Source of the DNA: Isoetes taiwanensis
Taxonomy: Eukaryota > Streptophyta > Lycopodiopsida > Isoetales > Isoetaceae
Direction of reading: 5' to 3'
Length of the DNA: 64,000 nt
Assembly: GCA_021234155.1 (NCBI GenBank)
Contig: JAJEKV010000084.1
Span: forward strand, 3,231,702-3,295,701
This document shows, in pieces, positions 44,972 through 55,989 of this stretch (position 1 is the first letter of the stretch; every line of letters starts with the position of its first letter). Both the position numbers and the translations under genes were made by a program. The notes under the pieces were generated by a model. It was not told the origin of the DNA. It ran no database searches and saw only the letters and a program-made list of their open reading frames with translations.

Positions 44972-46650
44972 CTAGTTCCCTCTCCGGGAGCAACGTCCAC
45001 TTTCGAATTGGACAAGTCTACGAGACTTTTGATTGCTTGATGATTTCGGGTTGCCATAAGGGCCTTTAGGAGACTTGGCAAGCACATGCATGAGGAATGG
45101 TTCAAGAAAGTCTTTGGCCCGCTCATCACTCACAAAGCGGTGACATCTTCTTGCACCCATAAGAGCCTCTCGGGCAATATAACCTCCAACATGAAGCTCC
45201 AAGCGGGTTGTATCAATTGGAGCAAATGCCTCGACGAGGTAAAGCAGCCATAGACGGGGAAATCCATTTTTATTTAAGGGCCCTTCTCCTTAGTTTGTAG
45301 CTCGTGCTTGATTTCCCCACTTAGGAGGGGGTCCCGATCCTCATCCTCTTCGACTCATCCCATTACCGACCGATCCCGATCCGGTATGAAAGAATATAGT
45401 TCTTAAGTCCGGATCATCTAGAAGAAAACATTCCCATGCACCGCTATTGTCACCCTTGGCCTTAGCAATATCATATTCCTCGTCCGGACAAAGATGGATA
45501 TCATAATAAAGATCACATGTGCCATCTTCCGCTTACTGCTAGCGGCTCATTATCCTTAACATCATATATTAGGCATCCCTCCCTAATAACTTTGAGGCAC
45601 TCCGGATCATGAGCGTGAGATAGTGCATCTTTGAGATGTGACTCACCGAAGGACAAACGATGACAATAGTGAAGGACCTCTCGGTTTGTCAATCCTATCA
45701 GACTGGTAAAGAAGCTACCGTAGTCCTTCCGGTTCATGCCCATATCTCCTCTCCCACCCTGGCTGTCCAACACAAAGAGTGATATATTTTTAAGGCCGTA
45801 GTTGAATCGGCAAGAGACCTTTGTACCCAATGGAGACTGAATCTTGGGACGATGTCGTCTTCTCCGGTAATCTTCTTCACAAGGGCCACTTTTCTTCTCA
45901 ACTCAGCCCGATTACCTTAGGGGTAGAGTCTCCTTATGTTTTGTATTTTTAGCCTTCCAATTCTTTAGGAAGTCCTTTGACCGAATACAAACTTCTTGAT
46001 GTCATCATTCTTGACCTTGTATTTGTCCGAAGAATCCAATTTCGGATAATGCCACATCCCCCGATAGCCTTTGTAACTTCGGCTCCCTACAAATGTGACT
46101 TCATTGTAATGTACATCCTTTACATGATCAAAAAAGACTTAACGGGACATCCTATCCTTGGTGAAAGCACCCTTCTTGTATAAGACTTCCTTCTTTAAGC
46201 ACCGGTCTAAAACCCAAATGGTCTCGGTCGTCTAGCCCCCGAGTCTTTCTCATCTCTCACATTCAAGTCAAAGATGCTTACATCAACAGGAGGCACCCTA
46301 CCCATAGTATCTGGCAGCTTCCCTTGTGCATAAGCGTCCCGGGAATTCATTCCACTTGAGCCATACGCCTCCTTACAAAACACAATCTTATACGAAGTCT
46401 GTGGTCCCGACTGCTTTGGATGAGCTTTCGGAAGGATCCGCAATGTCATCACCACCTTTTTCTTTGATTTTCTTGCGGTCTTCTTCTTCTCTCTCATAAT
46501 TGTGCGCGATGAGTCCGCTCCAGCAGCTTGAATGCCTCGGACTTTGACCATACATGCGGTGGGCAATGGGCAGCCATATTCCACCCAATGTTGGCCAGGC
46601 GTATGCGCGGTTGTTCAACGTATGGACTTGCAATAGTACGGACATTGAAT
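44972..46650 (-). pseudogene. Unidentified minus-strand coding remnant
   Basis: Stretches that look like real protein, in broken frames: HTLNNRAYAWPTLGGIW, PIAHRMYGQSP (about 46640-46540), YGSSGMNSRDAYAQGKLPDT and PVDVSIFDLNV (46370-46250), KVSCRFNYGLKNISLFVLDS and GDMGMNRKDYGSFFTSLIGL (45825-45680), CDLYYDIHLCPDEEYDIAKA (about 45515-45455), and LHVGGYIAREALMGARRCHR with DERAKDFLEPFL (45200-45080). Composition is balanced and the G+C content is higher than in surrounding DNA. I do not recognise a family. The run of fragments suggests one long multi-exon gene, decayed or containing unmodelled introns. Confidence 0.45.
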
Positions 46651-46948
46651 CGGTATCATAGAATAGAAACACGCCGGCGTGATTTGAATAGAATTGATGA
46701 AGAGAAAAATCACGCTGGCGTGAAATGAATAAAGTTACTAATGCAATTCCGCGGGCGTGCTTTCAAATCAAACTAATTCCGCCCGGCGTGTTTTCAAATC
46801 AATCAATTCACGCCCGGTGTTTTCAAATCAATTGGTTGACTTGAAAACACGCCGCCGTATTCGATTGATTTCAAAACACGCCGTGGAATTGGTTTGATTT
46901 GAAAGCACGCTTTGGCGTGAATACAATTTATGAAACCAGGTTGATTAC

Positions 46949-48107
46949 CTTTTGTATAGAAATGTCTTCCCCATTTCATTCAAAGTTGCACTAATCTCGA
47001 CCAAATCTGCGTGAAGTATTGGCATCCAAGATCGACACCTCCTATAATGCATAGTGATTGTAGAACACTTTTTTGGCTGTTTGTTCTGCTTTTGCCCGAT
47101 GATGGCCTTTTTGTGCCTCAACGGAATGCTGCCCGTCGATGATGACATATTTAATATCATCACTTGATAATAGCTCCTGGGCGTTAGTCCACACAGGCCG
47201 AGCTTGTTCGAGATCATATCCCAAGGTAGCACATCCGGCATAGGCATTTGACCCGGATTACTAATCATGCTCAACAATCTCCATGGCATGTCTGTGGATC
47301 ATATCTCCTCGCTAACATAAATGGAGCTTGGTGAACGGATGAGGACTTCACATGGATCGCAAAAGTTTCCTTAAGACCCAATGGATAATGGTCACGATAC
47401 TTATTCAAATTGTTCATGGCCTCTAGGCTGCGCCACTCTGTCTGTTCATTCTCAAAAAGCGAAGCCTCCATGCCTTCGACAAACTGCGGGTTGAACATTC
47501 TTCCCTAGATCTAGGACCCTTTTAGAAGCTTTCAAGTCACTAATTCCCTAGCTTGCTGCAAATAGTGACTTGGTGTCGGTTTAGTGAACATGCCTCTACG
47601 CCGCGGTAACCCCTTGGCAAATAGATATTGGCGTAATCGCTACATTGGTTGGCCAACCATACTTAAAACATGTCTCACCGTTCACATCGCCTTCATGAGC
47701 GTATCCTTGTATCGCGATAGCTCTACAATTGAGTAAGTCCGGCGCAGATCTTTCTTACGCCGTGTAATCTCCAAGAGCAATTTGCGGTTGGTGTCATCCT
47801 CTTCCTCACAAGAGATTAGGATCCCTTGTTTGGCCATCTTGTCTGCTTCCTTTTTCCTCGAGAAGAGAGTTAAGTCGAGCTTGCCATTTGTCTTGGCAAG
47901 GTCAACGTACCACTCGGCACCCTCGTCCATTTCCTCTTCGTATGTGCGTGGTCGATTGGTTGCTATAAGAATCGGCCCTTCATCATCTAAGGTGAGATCA
48001 TATGTAATGCGACCATCCGGGTCGTGCGCCCTTGCTTTCTTGGCGATTAGAACCCGAATTAGTAGGGGTTTTCTTCCTCTTGAGCAATCGCAAATGAAGA
48101 TGAGCAC
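46949..48107 (-). pseudogene. Unidentified minus-strand coding remnant upstream of the FCP1-like piece
   Basis: The piece at 48107-47682 has 141 open codons (KARAHDPDGRITYDLTLDDE, ATNRPRTYEEEMDEGAEWYV, ending RYKDTLMKAM). Then QFVEGMEASLFENEQTEWRS (47498-47400) and KYRDHYPLGLKETFAIHVK. Then, in other frames, GYDLEQARPVWTNAQELLSS, IKYVIIDGQHSVEAQK (47224-47100) and LVEISATLNEMGKTFLYKR, just before a GTAATC donor at 46948. The IDGQHS motif is reminiscent of ParB/DGQHR-type domains, but this is a weak hint. Spacers on both sides carry CACGC palindromes. Confidence 0.4.
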
Positions 48108-48189
48108 TTTTTAGTACTTTTCGGAACAAGAGATCACGCTTGGCGTGCATTTAAACCTAAATTAGTACAAATCACGCTTGGCGTGTTGG

Positions 48190-50169
48190 TATCTCCTATT
48201 ATTGACCATGCTATGCGTTAACTTGAAACTAAATTATTTTGCATCCACATTTTAAGCTACATACCCTTCATGAATGCATATTTCACACTATTTAACCTCA
48301 TTGAACATTGCTATCTCCAACCTGCTAACACCGCTATATTCTATATATATAAAAAATAGCAAAATTATGTTCTACAGAACGGACAATCAGAGCATTAACT
48401 GATGTTAATACTTAAAATTCATGCAAAGCATAATAACTCAAACTCATGCAAAGCATATTAAGTGAAAGGAAATATCTCAAATTCATGCAAGCATAATACT
48501 CTCCACACAGTGTGTATTCTGTGGCAAATTAAATACCTTGAATAGGGTTACATTGTATTACATTATTCTACGATCAACGCCCTCTGAAACTTGAGAAGAG
48601 CGGGGTTTAGAGATTCCTCTTCCACCGCTTCCCTCTGCCTTGCCCGTCGCCTCGACCTCGATTAAACTTTAGAAGACATCTCCGGAGTCGCCTAGTAACA
48701 GTCGGTCTGGCGGATCTGGCCTTTCGATACGCCGAAGCGAAGAAATAGCTTTTTCTACCTGTCGAGAGAAATAGAGAAATTTGAATTTCAAGAAAACACA
48801 AAATGCAGTTTTGAAATATTCTTGACACATACAAATAATAATGACGAAGACCCGGTCCACCCGACTTCTTTCATTAAGTTTTTAAAATCCCGCCAAATTT
48901 ATCCCGCCTAAAACGTAGTTAACCTAATCTTTCTTCTAATTCCTATTTTCCCGACCGCCAGAGTTTCCATAAGCGCCTTGACTTCTCAAATCAGCTTCAA
49001 AGACTCAAATCAGCTTCTCAAGAATGGCTCTGAGTTCGGGTACTCATCTCATTCAATAGCTTGAACATTAATTTCCAATAGTAGGTGTCTCGAATAGCAA
49101 TTTTCTGCGGTGTCGAAATATGAATGTTTCATGTTAACTACAAATCAGAAAAGGAAAGTAGGATTATGCAAGATCGACTCCATCGATCCGATTAGAAACT
49201 GTCATGGAATTCCTCGGGGGATAAGTATGTCCGAAAGTTCTGATGATTAATCTATTTGCGCTATGGATGAAGCTTTACCTCGCGACACCCCGGTGGGGAT
49301 ACGGTTTGGAGAAAGTGTTGGAACATTTGTTGCATGGCCAAGAAACCGCTTAAAAAGGTATGTAACATGTATTACATTGTAGAAATATAGAAGTAGACAA
49401 AATTTGTTGTATTCATTGGAAAAAGATTACAATTGTATATAATCTGGATAAACCGGATAAACCGGACAAAATCCCAGACTACTTTGTTTCAAGCCCGTCT
49501 TGAGTAGGCGGGCTATCGATCTCCCATTTGCATTGCGGGGCATAGTGAATTCTTCTGGTAAAACCCGGCCAAAAACACCGGGCTCTAGCTCCACCACCCC
49601 CTTGCTCCACCTCCACCTCCTGCTCCTCCTCCCGCTCCACCTCCTGCTCCATTGGTTGAACCTCCAATGCATCGTTATAAGCGCTGCGGTAGTGGTTCCA
49701 TTGGTTGAGCCATCTCCATTGCATTGTATACCGCCTGTGGTAGTGGTTCGTGTTGGGGCATCCGGGGCATAGAGGCTAACCACTAAGAAACGCGACTCCT
49801 CATTTTGAATCTCGAAATGACGGATGCGAGATTCACTCTCGATCAATGCATGTACCGCATTCTCGGTGATTAGATAAGAGGGCGAGCCTCCGCGGCGATT
49901 GCAAGGGCCCCCAGAGCCCGATCTATCATTGCCTGGCGCTCTGCTGCCATCATCATTACTTGATCCAAGTACTCCAGGGGTTGCAAGACTGGTGCTCCAG
50001 CCGAACTGGTGCTCGGCTGCGGTTCAACCGGACTGGAGATTGGAGCCGAAACTGGAGCTGGGCTGTGTGATTGCTGGCCCAAATGTAATTCCAATCCATC
50101 TTCGTCACCAACCGGGTGATTAATGTAACCCGCATCTATCAATAGGAAGTGGCGAGTATCGGTATTCAC
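48190..50169 (-). pseudogene. Unidentified minus-strand coding remnants
   Basis: The open stretch 50169-49870 reads MNTDTRHFLLIDAGYINHPV, then a Pro/Ser/Ala-rich segment and LEYLDQVMMMAAERQAMIDR. A second frame follows from 49846: IESESRIRHFEIQNEESRFL and VVSLYAPDAP, to 49427. An acceptor-like TTGATAG precedes the first (about 50137). Around 48834-48607 lies a weaker frame ending GRGDGQGRGKRWKRNL. No family is recognised. The whole lies between palindrome groups at 48.14-48.19 and 50.17-50.46 kb. Confidence 0.35.
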
Positions 50170-50469
50170 GCTGGCGTGTTATATTTCTTTATTTATAAAC
50201 TTAGAAACTAAGAGACACGCCCGTGTTTAAAGCGTAAAAGTTGAAAGTAGGGATACAATTGTTTGCACGCTCAGCGTGTAAACTGCTATATAGGAAAAAC
50301 TATACACGCTCGGCGTGCATTCAGTAGCCAGCGTGTAAATAATTGCCTGGCCTTTATCTATTTACTTATCTATCTGTACAGGTTTTTTTTTCCTCCCTCC
50401 TGAATGCACGCCGAGCGTGTATTCATGTTGAAGGCTAAGATTACCCTAAAACACGCTTAGCGTGTTTCA

Positions 50470-51640
50470 AATATTATCTTTCAGATTTTTCTAATGCTTT
50501 CTACTACACATTCATAATAGAAACTTGCATGCAATAGCATGATTAATTCAGGAAGAGAAACTCAAGAATTTACTCGAAACAAAAAGAAGCAGATGAAGTT
50601 TATAAAAAACTATTCTGGTTTTCATAAACATCATCTGCTTCCTCTGCCTCGAGCAAATGCAAAAGCTTGTCTTCTTGGATTAAACCTGCCATTGAGATGC
50701 AACTTAAAACTAAATGAAAACTAACCTTGAGTTCTGAGGCTGGAAGGATTCGAAGAACGGAGGACTATGCTTGTGGTTTTAATTCCGAGGCTTTTCGATT
50801 CGCAGACCTTAGTCCTCTGCTTTTGGTTTTAATTCTGAGTCTCCGATTTCCTCTGCTTTCTGGATGCTCTGAGAACAAAAAGGCGAGTCTTTTAGTAAGT
50901 TAGGAATTGCCGAAACCAAACATCTAACATTGATGAATATAAATCTGCTCACCAAGATTTCGGGACGGCGGATCCAAACACAGCAGAAGCGCAACCGGCA
51001 AATCGTATGAAGGAAGGAAGAAAATGTAGGAACTTTGAGAGCGTAAAATGGATTTATATAGGCACAATTAGAAAAAAGTTAGCGTGAATAATTGATTGCT
51101 TGAATTAACACGCTCTGGCGTCTGGTCTTCCTTGAGACATGACATGTATATGGTATATATGGAGAATATTGCATTTCATGCAATAAATTCTCCATGACAT
51201 TTTATTCCATTTATTGCATTCGAAAAAATAGAATTTAGAAATTTTATATAGGCTAAATTAAAAATGATTTTAAAGGCAAAATTATGAAGGCTAAAAAATG
51301 ACTTGTAAGGTTGGGGAATTGTTTTAGGTCGTATAGGAAAATTTCCTATGGTTACTGTGATGAATCAGAGATTTCTCATGTGGTTGATTTATAGTGTTCC
51401 CGAGACTTTGTTGAGACAAAATTTGCAGATACAAAATTCTAGAGAGACAAAATTTTAGAGAAAAAAATGTACTTGGAGCCAAAATAATTGGAGAATACAG
51501 TTTGATTTTATCCAAAAAATTTTATGTACAGAAAAACTGTTTGAAGAAAACTGTTTGAAGACAAAGTTTATGAAGAAAACTGTTTGATTTCATTAAAAAC
51601 AGTTGTATGTACAGATGCCCGAGGCTTGGAAGCGATTGCC
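50470..51640. other. No recognisable gene
   Basis: AT-rich DNA between island blocks. It has CACGC half-palindromes near 51062-51117 and repeats of GAAAACTGTTTGAAGA near 51535-51580. Confidence 0.45.
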
Positions 51641-51649
51641 GAAGGCTTT

Positions 51650-52200
51650 TCACAATTCTGAGAAAAAAAAATTGCCCGGAGGCGTGTCCAAAACTTCTGT
51701 AAGAATGGAAACAAAAAATGGGCCGCCCGGGATCTGCATCACTCTTCTTCCACGCCTGCAACAAAGAAGAAAGAAAGGTGTTAGAAAAGAAAGAAAGGTG
51801 CAAAAACAAAAACAAAAACAAAAAGAAATCACATGCAAACCTGGTTCATCTCTTAACCACTCCAAAATTGGTGGTTGTCGACCTTCTTCCCGAATCCTCC
51901 TCCTCCTCCTCCTCCTCCTCCTCCTCCTCCTCCTCCTCCTCCTCCTCCGAGATTTCATTCTCGTTTCGGGGTTAAGCCAACCCCGGGCCCGCGGTTTCAT
52001 GCTCTTGGGAGGACATCTCCTCTTCTTCCTCCAACTCCTCCTCTTCCTCCTCTTGAGGACCGAGGAGGAGCTCAACTCCTCCTCTTCAAAATCAGCATCA
52101 TCCTCTGAATCGGAATCAGAGGAGAATTGGGCAAGGAAATCGATGAGCGGGGGGAAGAGGGTTCTTCAACCCGACGCGTCTCTTTGACGAGACCTCGGGT
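51650..52200 (-). pseudogene. Low-complexity acidic/basic coding-like block
   Basis: On the minus strand DFLAQFSSDSDSEDDADFEE leads into basic RRKRRSWRKKRRCPP, then PRARGWLNPETRMKS and a triplet-repeat tract (51895-51948) encoding only Arg or only Glu depending on frame. Low-complexity charged regions are easily produced by simple repeats, so function cannot be inferred. Its orientation and position make it a candidate first exon of the 43.8-52.2 kb unit. Confidence 0.3.
51895..51948. repeat. (TCC)18 microsatellite
   Basis: An uninterrupted TCC run of about 54 bases, flanked by further CTCCTC-rich imperfect sequence to about 52085. Confidence 0.95.
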
Positions 52201-52809
52201 TCTTCATGAAGCCCGAGGCTGAGCGCTTCATGGCGGGCGAAAAAAAAATTGGGGACGTAATGGTCTTGAGAGCGTGAACCGTTTATATAGGGTTAATTAG
52301 CTCTTAGGTGAATAATTTATTGCCTCAAATAACACGCCAGCGTATCTGAAATTCCCGCCACTATATTATCTAGGGTATATTATTATGGATAATAAATTCT
52401 CACGCCTATTAGTTATATGTCTTTTTAAGAATCATATATCCAAATTTTTCGATAATTAAAATTTGGATATATTTATATAAATGTCATTTCCTTGTTGTTG
52501 CCATGAAAATTCTTGTTTTAAATGATTTCGTTTTAAGCCCATTGTTATTATTATATTAAACCTATTTCCAAGGAATTTCTTGCTTTTAAAAAAATTTGAT
52601 TTACCTCTACATATTCCATAAATGTAATGCATTACTTTTTATCTTATGGTGTAATAATTTTTTCTTACTCATTGACTAAAAAGGGTGCAATTTGCCTAGG
52701 TCAATGGTGCCCCTCCAACTCAAGATGGTGAAAAGAGCAATATCAATGAAAAACCAACTCCTAGCAAGAATGTTGAAGAAAAACAATTAGTCCTCTATAG
52801 TAGGGTGCA

Positions 52810-55600
52810 ATGGAGGAACAAGAAGGTGAGAATCATGCACAAGTGCAACAAGGAAATAGTAGGTCAAGGAGTCATTGTGCTAGCGGATCCCAGTCAAAAT
52901 TTGTTAATGATGAAAGGCTAGGGAAGACAATATTGGTATTGCAATTTCGATGTTGGAAGACAACCGGAAAGGTAAAGGTTTGGGTGACAAGGAATGTTTT
53001 GGTTGTGTCAAGCAATTGGAGGTTCCTTGCATCATGGCATGGCCTATAAGTAGTGTTCAATTTGTGGAGGATTATATTTTTTTCGAGAGCACGAGGTTGT
53101 TGGGGACAATGATTGTCTTGATATTGATCCATTGGCGGTTGGAACTCTAAACCTAGGCAAAAGGGGAGAAGTATCGGTTGCCGGACATTATCCTAGCAAA
53201 AGAGCCAAGTTGATTAGTGACACCAAACGTGAGACAATGGTGAAGGTTAGGGGCTCAGTTGTTGTTGGAGTGATTGTATGCAATTCTTCACAATAGAACA
53301 ATTGGTGGAAGCAAGAGCCACTTTTCAAGAGTACACCTTGTTGATGAGAGGAGGACCTACATGTACACAATCTTGAGCATGCACTTCAAGATGAAAGAAA
53401 CCCAAGCAGAAAAAGATACCCTTTGCTAGGCAAATGGATATGTGCAAAAGCATGGCAGAGTATCCATGCAATTCCAACTTCTTCATGGCATAATTGGCAA
53501 AAAAAAGTGAGGGGAGGGGAACAGGGATTGCTTTACATGGAAATAATGGTTTGTTGAGACCAACAAACTAGGACCACAGCTGCCAAGGAGATATTTGAAA
53601 AATATATTGATTTCAATGCGAGAGTCTATGCCACACAAAAAAAGCGTAAGGGATGAAAAGGGAAGAGCAAATTGTTGAGAAAAGGTTGCCATCACATTGT
53701 ACTCAAAAGAGTATTTTGGAAGAAGTGAATTCCCTACTTGAGAATTGGGAATTCTTCCAATATCCCAACCTAGCTTTAGTAGGTTATGGAAGAAGCATTT
53801 CAATCATGTCACCATAGCAACTTCAAACAACTTTGCAAAGTGCAATTTATGTGCTAAGTTGAAGGAGACTCTTGATAAGGCTGTGCAACCTAGTCAAAGG
53901 GCTAGGATAAGGGAGCATATGAAGGACCATATGGTGACCAACTATCATGTAGATCATGTTATTGGATGTGGAGGACTTTATCCGCATTGGAACCCAATAA
54001 CTATTTATGTATTATACATGACAAGATGGACCAGCAAAAGACTTGTCTTCCACAATTCAAGTACATACCAAAGTCATGTGGAAGATCATACCCTTCTGAT
54101 CTCAATGATCAAGCAATCTTGCATGGGCGTAATCAAACCTACTATGGCCATTTTAGTTTGGAGTTGTGGAGTGATGGTCCAGATTTTCATATTGGGAGTA
54201 TCATGAGGTGTTTGAGAAACTATGAAAATGGATACAATGGTCACCTCCGGGACCTTCTGACTAGCCGGGCACTACATAGAGCATTGTTAGATGGAAACTC
54301 TAACAATATTGAAAAGTTCACAAAGGCAAGGTTTAGGAAGCATGGGTCTAATGAACATGTTGGAGCTTCAACTTCACGTGCTAAACCTCAAGATCTACCC
54401 AAAAGGTTTCTCTTGCAACTTGATAATTGTGCTGGCCAAAATAAGAACAGGTGGATGTTTTCTTTCCTATCCTACTTAACAGCTGTGGGGATATTTGAAA
54501 GAGTTAATTTAGGGTTTCTTATGCCCGGGCATACCCATGAGGATGTGGATGCATTATTTGGCAAATATAGTTGTATACTGAAGCAGCAAACAGTGACCAA
54601 CTTTCCTAGGCTAATGGAAATCTTGCATGAATGCACTACTCCAAACCCTATAGCTTCTCTCATAGAAGAAGTGCCCGATTGGAAGAGCTTTGTGGATGGT
54701 TATACATTGGATCTTGAAGGTCATTCTAGGCCTCTGCAGTTCACTTTTTGGGTGAGAGATGGGATTCCAATCTTCCAATGGAAGATGAGACCTTCAGAGG
54801 ATGAGTGGAGAGGAGGGGAGGAAATATGGCGTAGAGATGAGAATGGCAAGCCTATGATACCTCTAGGTCAACCAAAAGCTTTAAAACCCTACTCAAAGAA
54901 GTGAAGCAATTGGGATTGACTAAGGAAGGAATCCAAGACTATATAAAGCATTGGCAAACCAATCCCGATGACACCAACCGTGCCTTGGTGGCTTACTGGA
55001 AGAAGGTGATTAACCCGTTGGGGAGATAGACACATCCTCGGATGAATTGAAAGAAGGGTGGTTGCCTAAAACTAGGTGGAAGACCTTAGCAGTCTTGAGG
55101 ATTTTGATGACACCGTAAAGTAGCATTCATAAAGCAATATGCTCCTCCTCCTTCCGACAAACACTATGTTGGTCCTAAGAACAATAGGCCAAAGTTTCTA
55201 GGCATGGATGCTTATGAACCTTCCAATCGACTTGGAATGCCACCAATTTGTGGTAGTAAAAGCCAGCCAGATTTAGATACATATCCAAAGTGGTTGGGGT
55301 TCACTATCTCCGATATTTGCAAAGAAGAAGGTAATATTAACTTCAACCATGTGCGGGTGGAATGGTGGTGTCCAAATTGCATCGGTTGACCAACGTGTCG
55401 GATAAAGAAAGGTACCAGTTGTTGGACAAAGAAATGGAGGAGAAATCCGAAAGTGATCCCGATCTTTGGCTAGACTATGAAAGTGTTTTGTACTCATGGA
55501 CTCCAAACACTATTCCAGCTAGAAATGCGAGAATTACAATACCTCAGGATGTTAGGAAGAAGGCTATGATATCATTGGGGGTGCTTGAAGAAAGTTGAAT
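52810..55600 (+). pseudogene. DUF7869-type transposase-like protein gene, decayed
   Basis: Pieces in order: GKGLGDKECFGCVKQLEVPC (about 52970-53030), AWQSIHAIPTSSWHNWQKKV (about 53450-53510), SFSRLWKKHFNHVTIATSNN with KCNLCAKL (53770-53870), then an open 312-codon frame 53966-54904. That frame carries IIHDKMDQQKTCLP, LLQLDNCAGQNKNRWMFSFL, GFLMPGHTHEDVDALFG and a C-terminal WRRDENGKPMIP. The D..D-N-C..GHTHED-x-D-x-x-FG pattern is that of the DUF7869 family, resembling DDE-type nucleases and common in mobile elements. Further pieces follow to about 55598. Frame changes near 53970 and after 54904, plus several stops before 53700, show decay. Element ends were not found. Confidence 0.75.
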
Positions 55601-55784
55601 AACTGTAAATTTTTGTTATCACGTTTTTATGATATGGTGCTATATTGTGAAATATTGACTATTTTGTAAATAACATGATATTACGTTTTCATAATTTTGA
55701 GGTGAAATGTGTGAATTTGAATATGCTACTAAAAACATGCAATATGAAATTTGTCCCAAAATTAAGACATAAACCCAATTTAAT

Positions 55785-55985
55785 TGAATGATGGTTCATA
55801 CCCAAGGTTATTGGTTCAGATCTCGTCGTAAAAGTGGCCATGCGTCCTTATAAAATTAGTGGGGGGAAGGACTCACTTCATCCATGTACACTAGTGGGGG
55901 CAGGACCCATTTGGATATGTTGTAAATTGTCCCATAAGCTACGGCTTCCCTAGACGTTAAAATACCATCTATCTAGCTATCTCTT
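55785..55985 (+). mobile_element. Au-like SINE, diverged copy
   Basis: CATACCCAAGGTTATTGGTT, AAAGTGGCCATGCGTCC, GTGGGGGCAGGACCCATTTG, ATGTTGTAAATTGTCCC and CTAGACGTTAAAAT occur in the order of plant Au SINEs. The better-preserved relative is at 58090-58276. The tail is a short ATCTATC-type sequence. The B-box is eroded (GGTTCAGATCTC). Confidence 0.75.
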
Positions 55986-55989
55986 CTTT

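Larger units (their letters stand above)
44453..52345. repeat. Cluster of CACGC(n)GCGTG palindromes in spacers/introns
   Basis: At least fifteen 12-13 bp palindromes or near-palindromes of the form CACGCnnGCGTG or CACGCnnnGCGTG occur. Clear ones: 46670-46681, 46711-46722, 48135-48147, 48173-48185, 50167-50178, 50266-50278, 50305-50317, 50407-50419, 50452-50464. Partial ones lie at 44453-44464, 44529-44580, 46750-46915 (about seven), 51062-51117 and 52329. They fall between, not within, the minus-strand coding remnants. The 46.67-46.92 cluster lies between a GTAATC donor (46948) and a plausible acceptor near 46640, so it may be intronic. Common flanks are TTTCAAATCAA and GATTTGAAA. I saw no copies outside this block. 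Confidence 0.85.

Noticed and set aside
49479-49846. Trp/Arg-rich protein from alternating open frames
   Set aside because: Much of it translates simple CCACCTCCTGCTCC-type repeats; only the flanking IESESRIRHFEIQNEESRFL segment looks protein-like.
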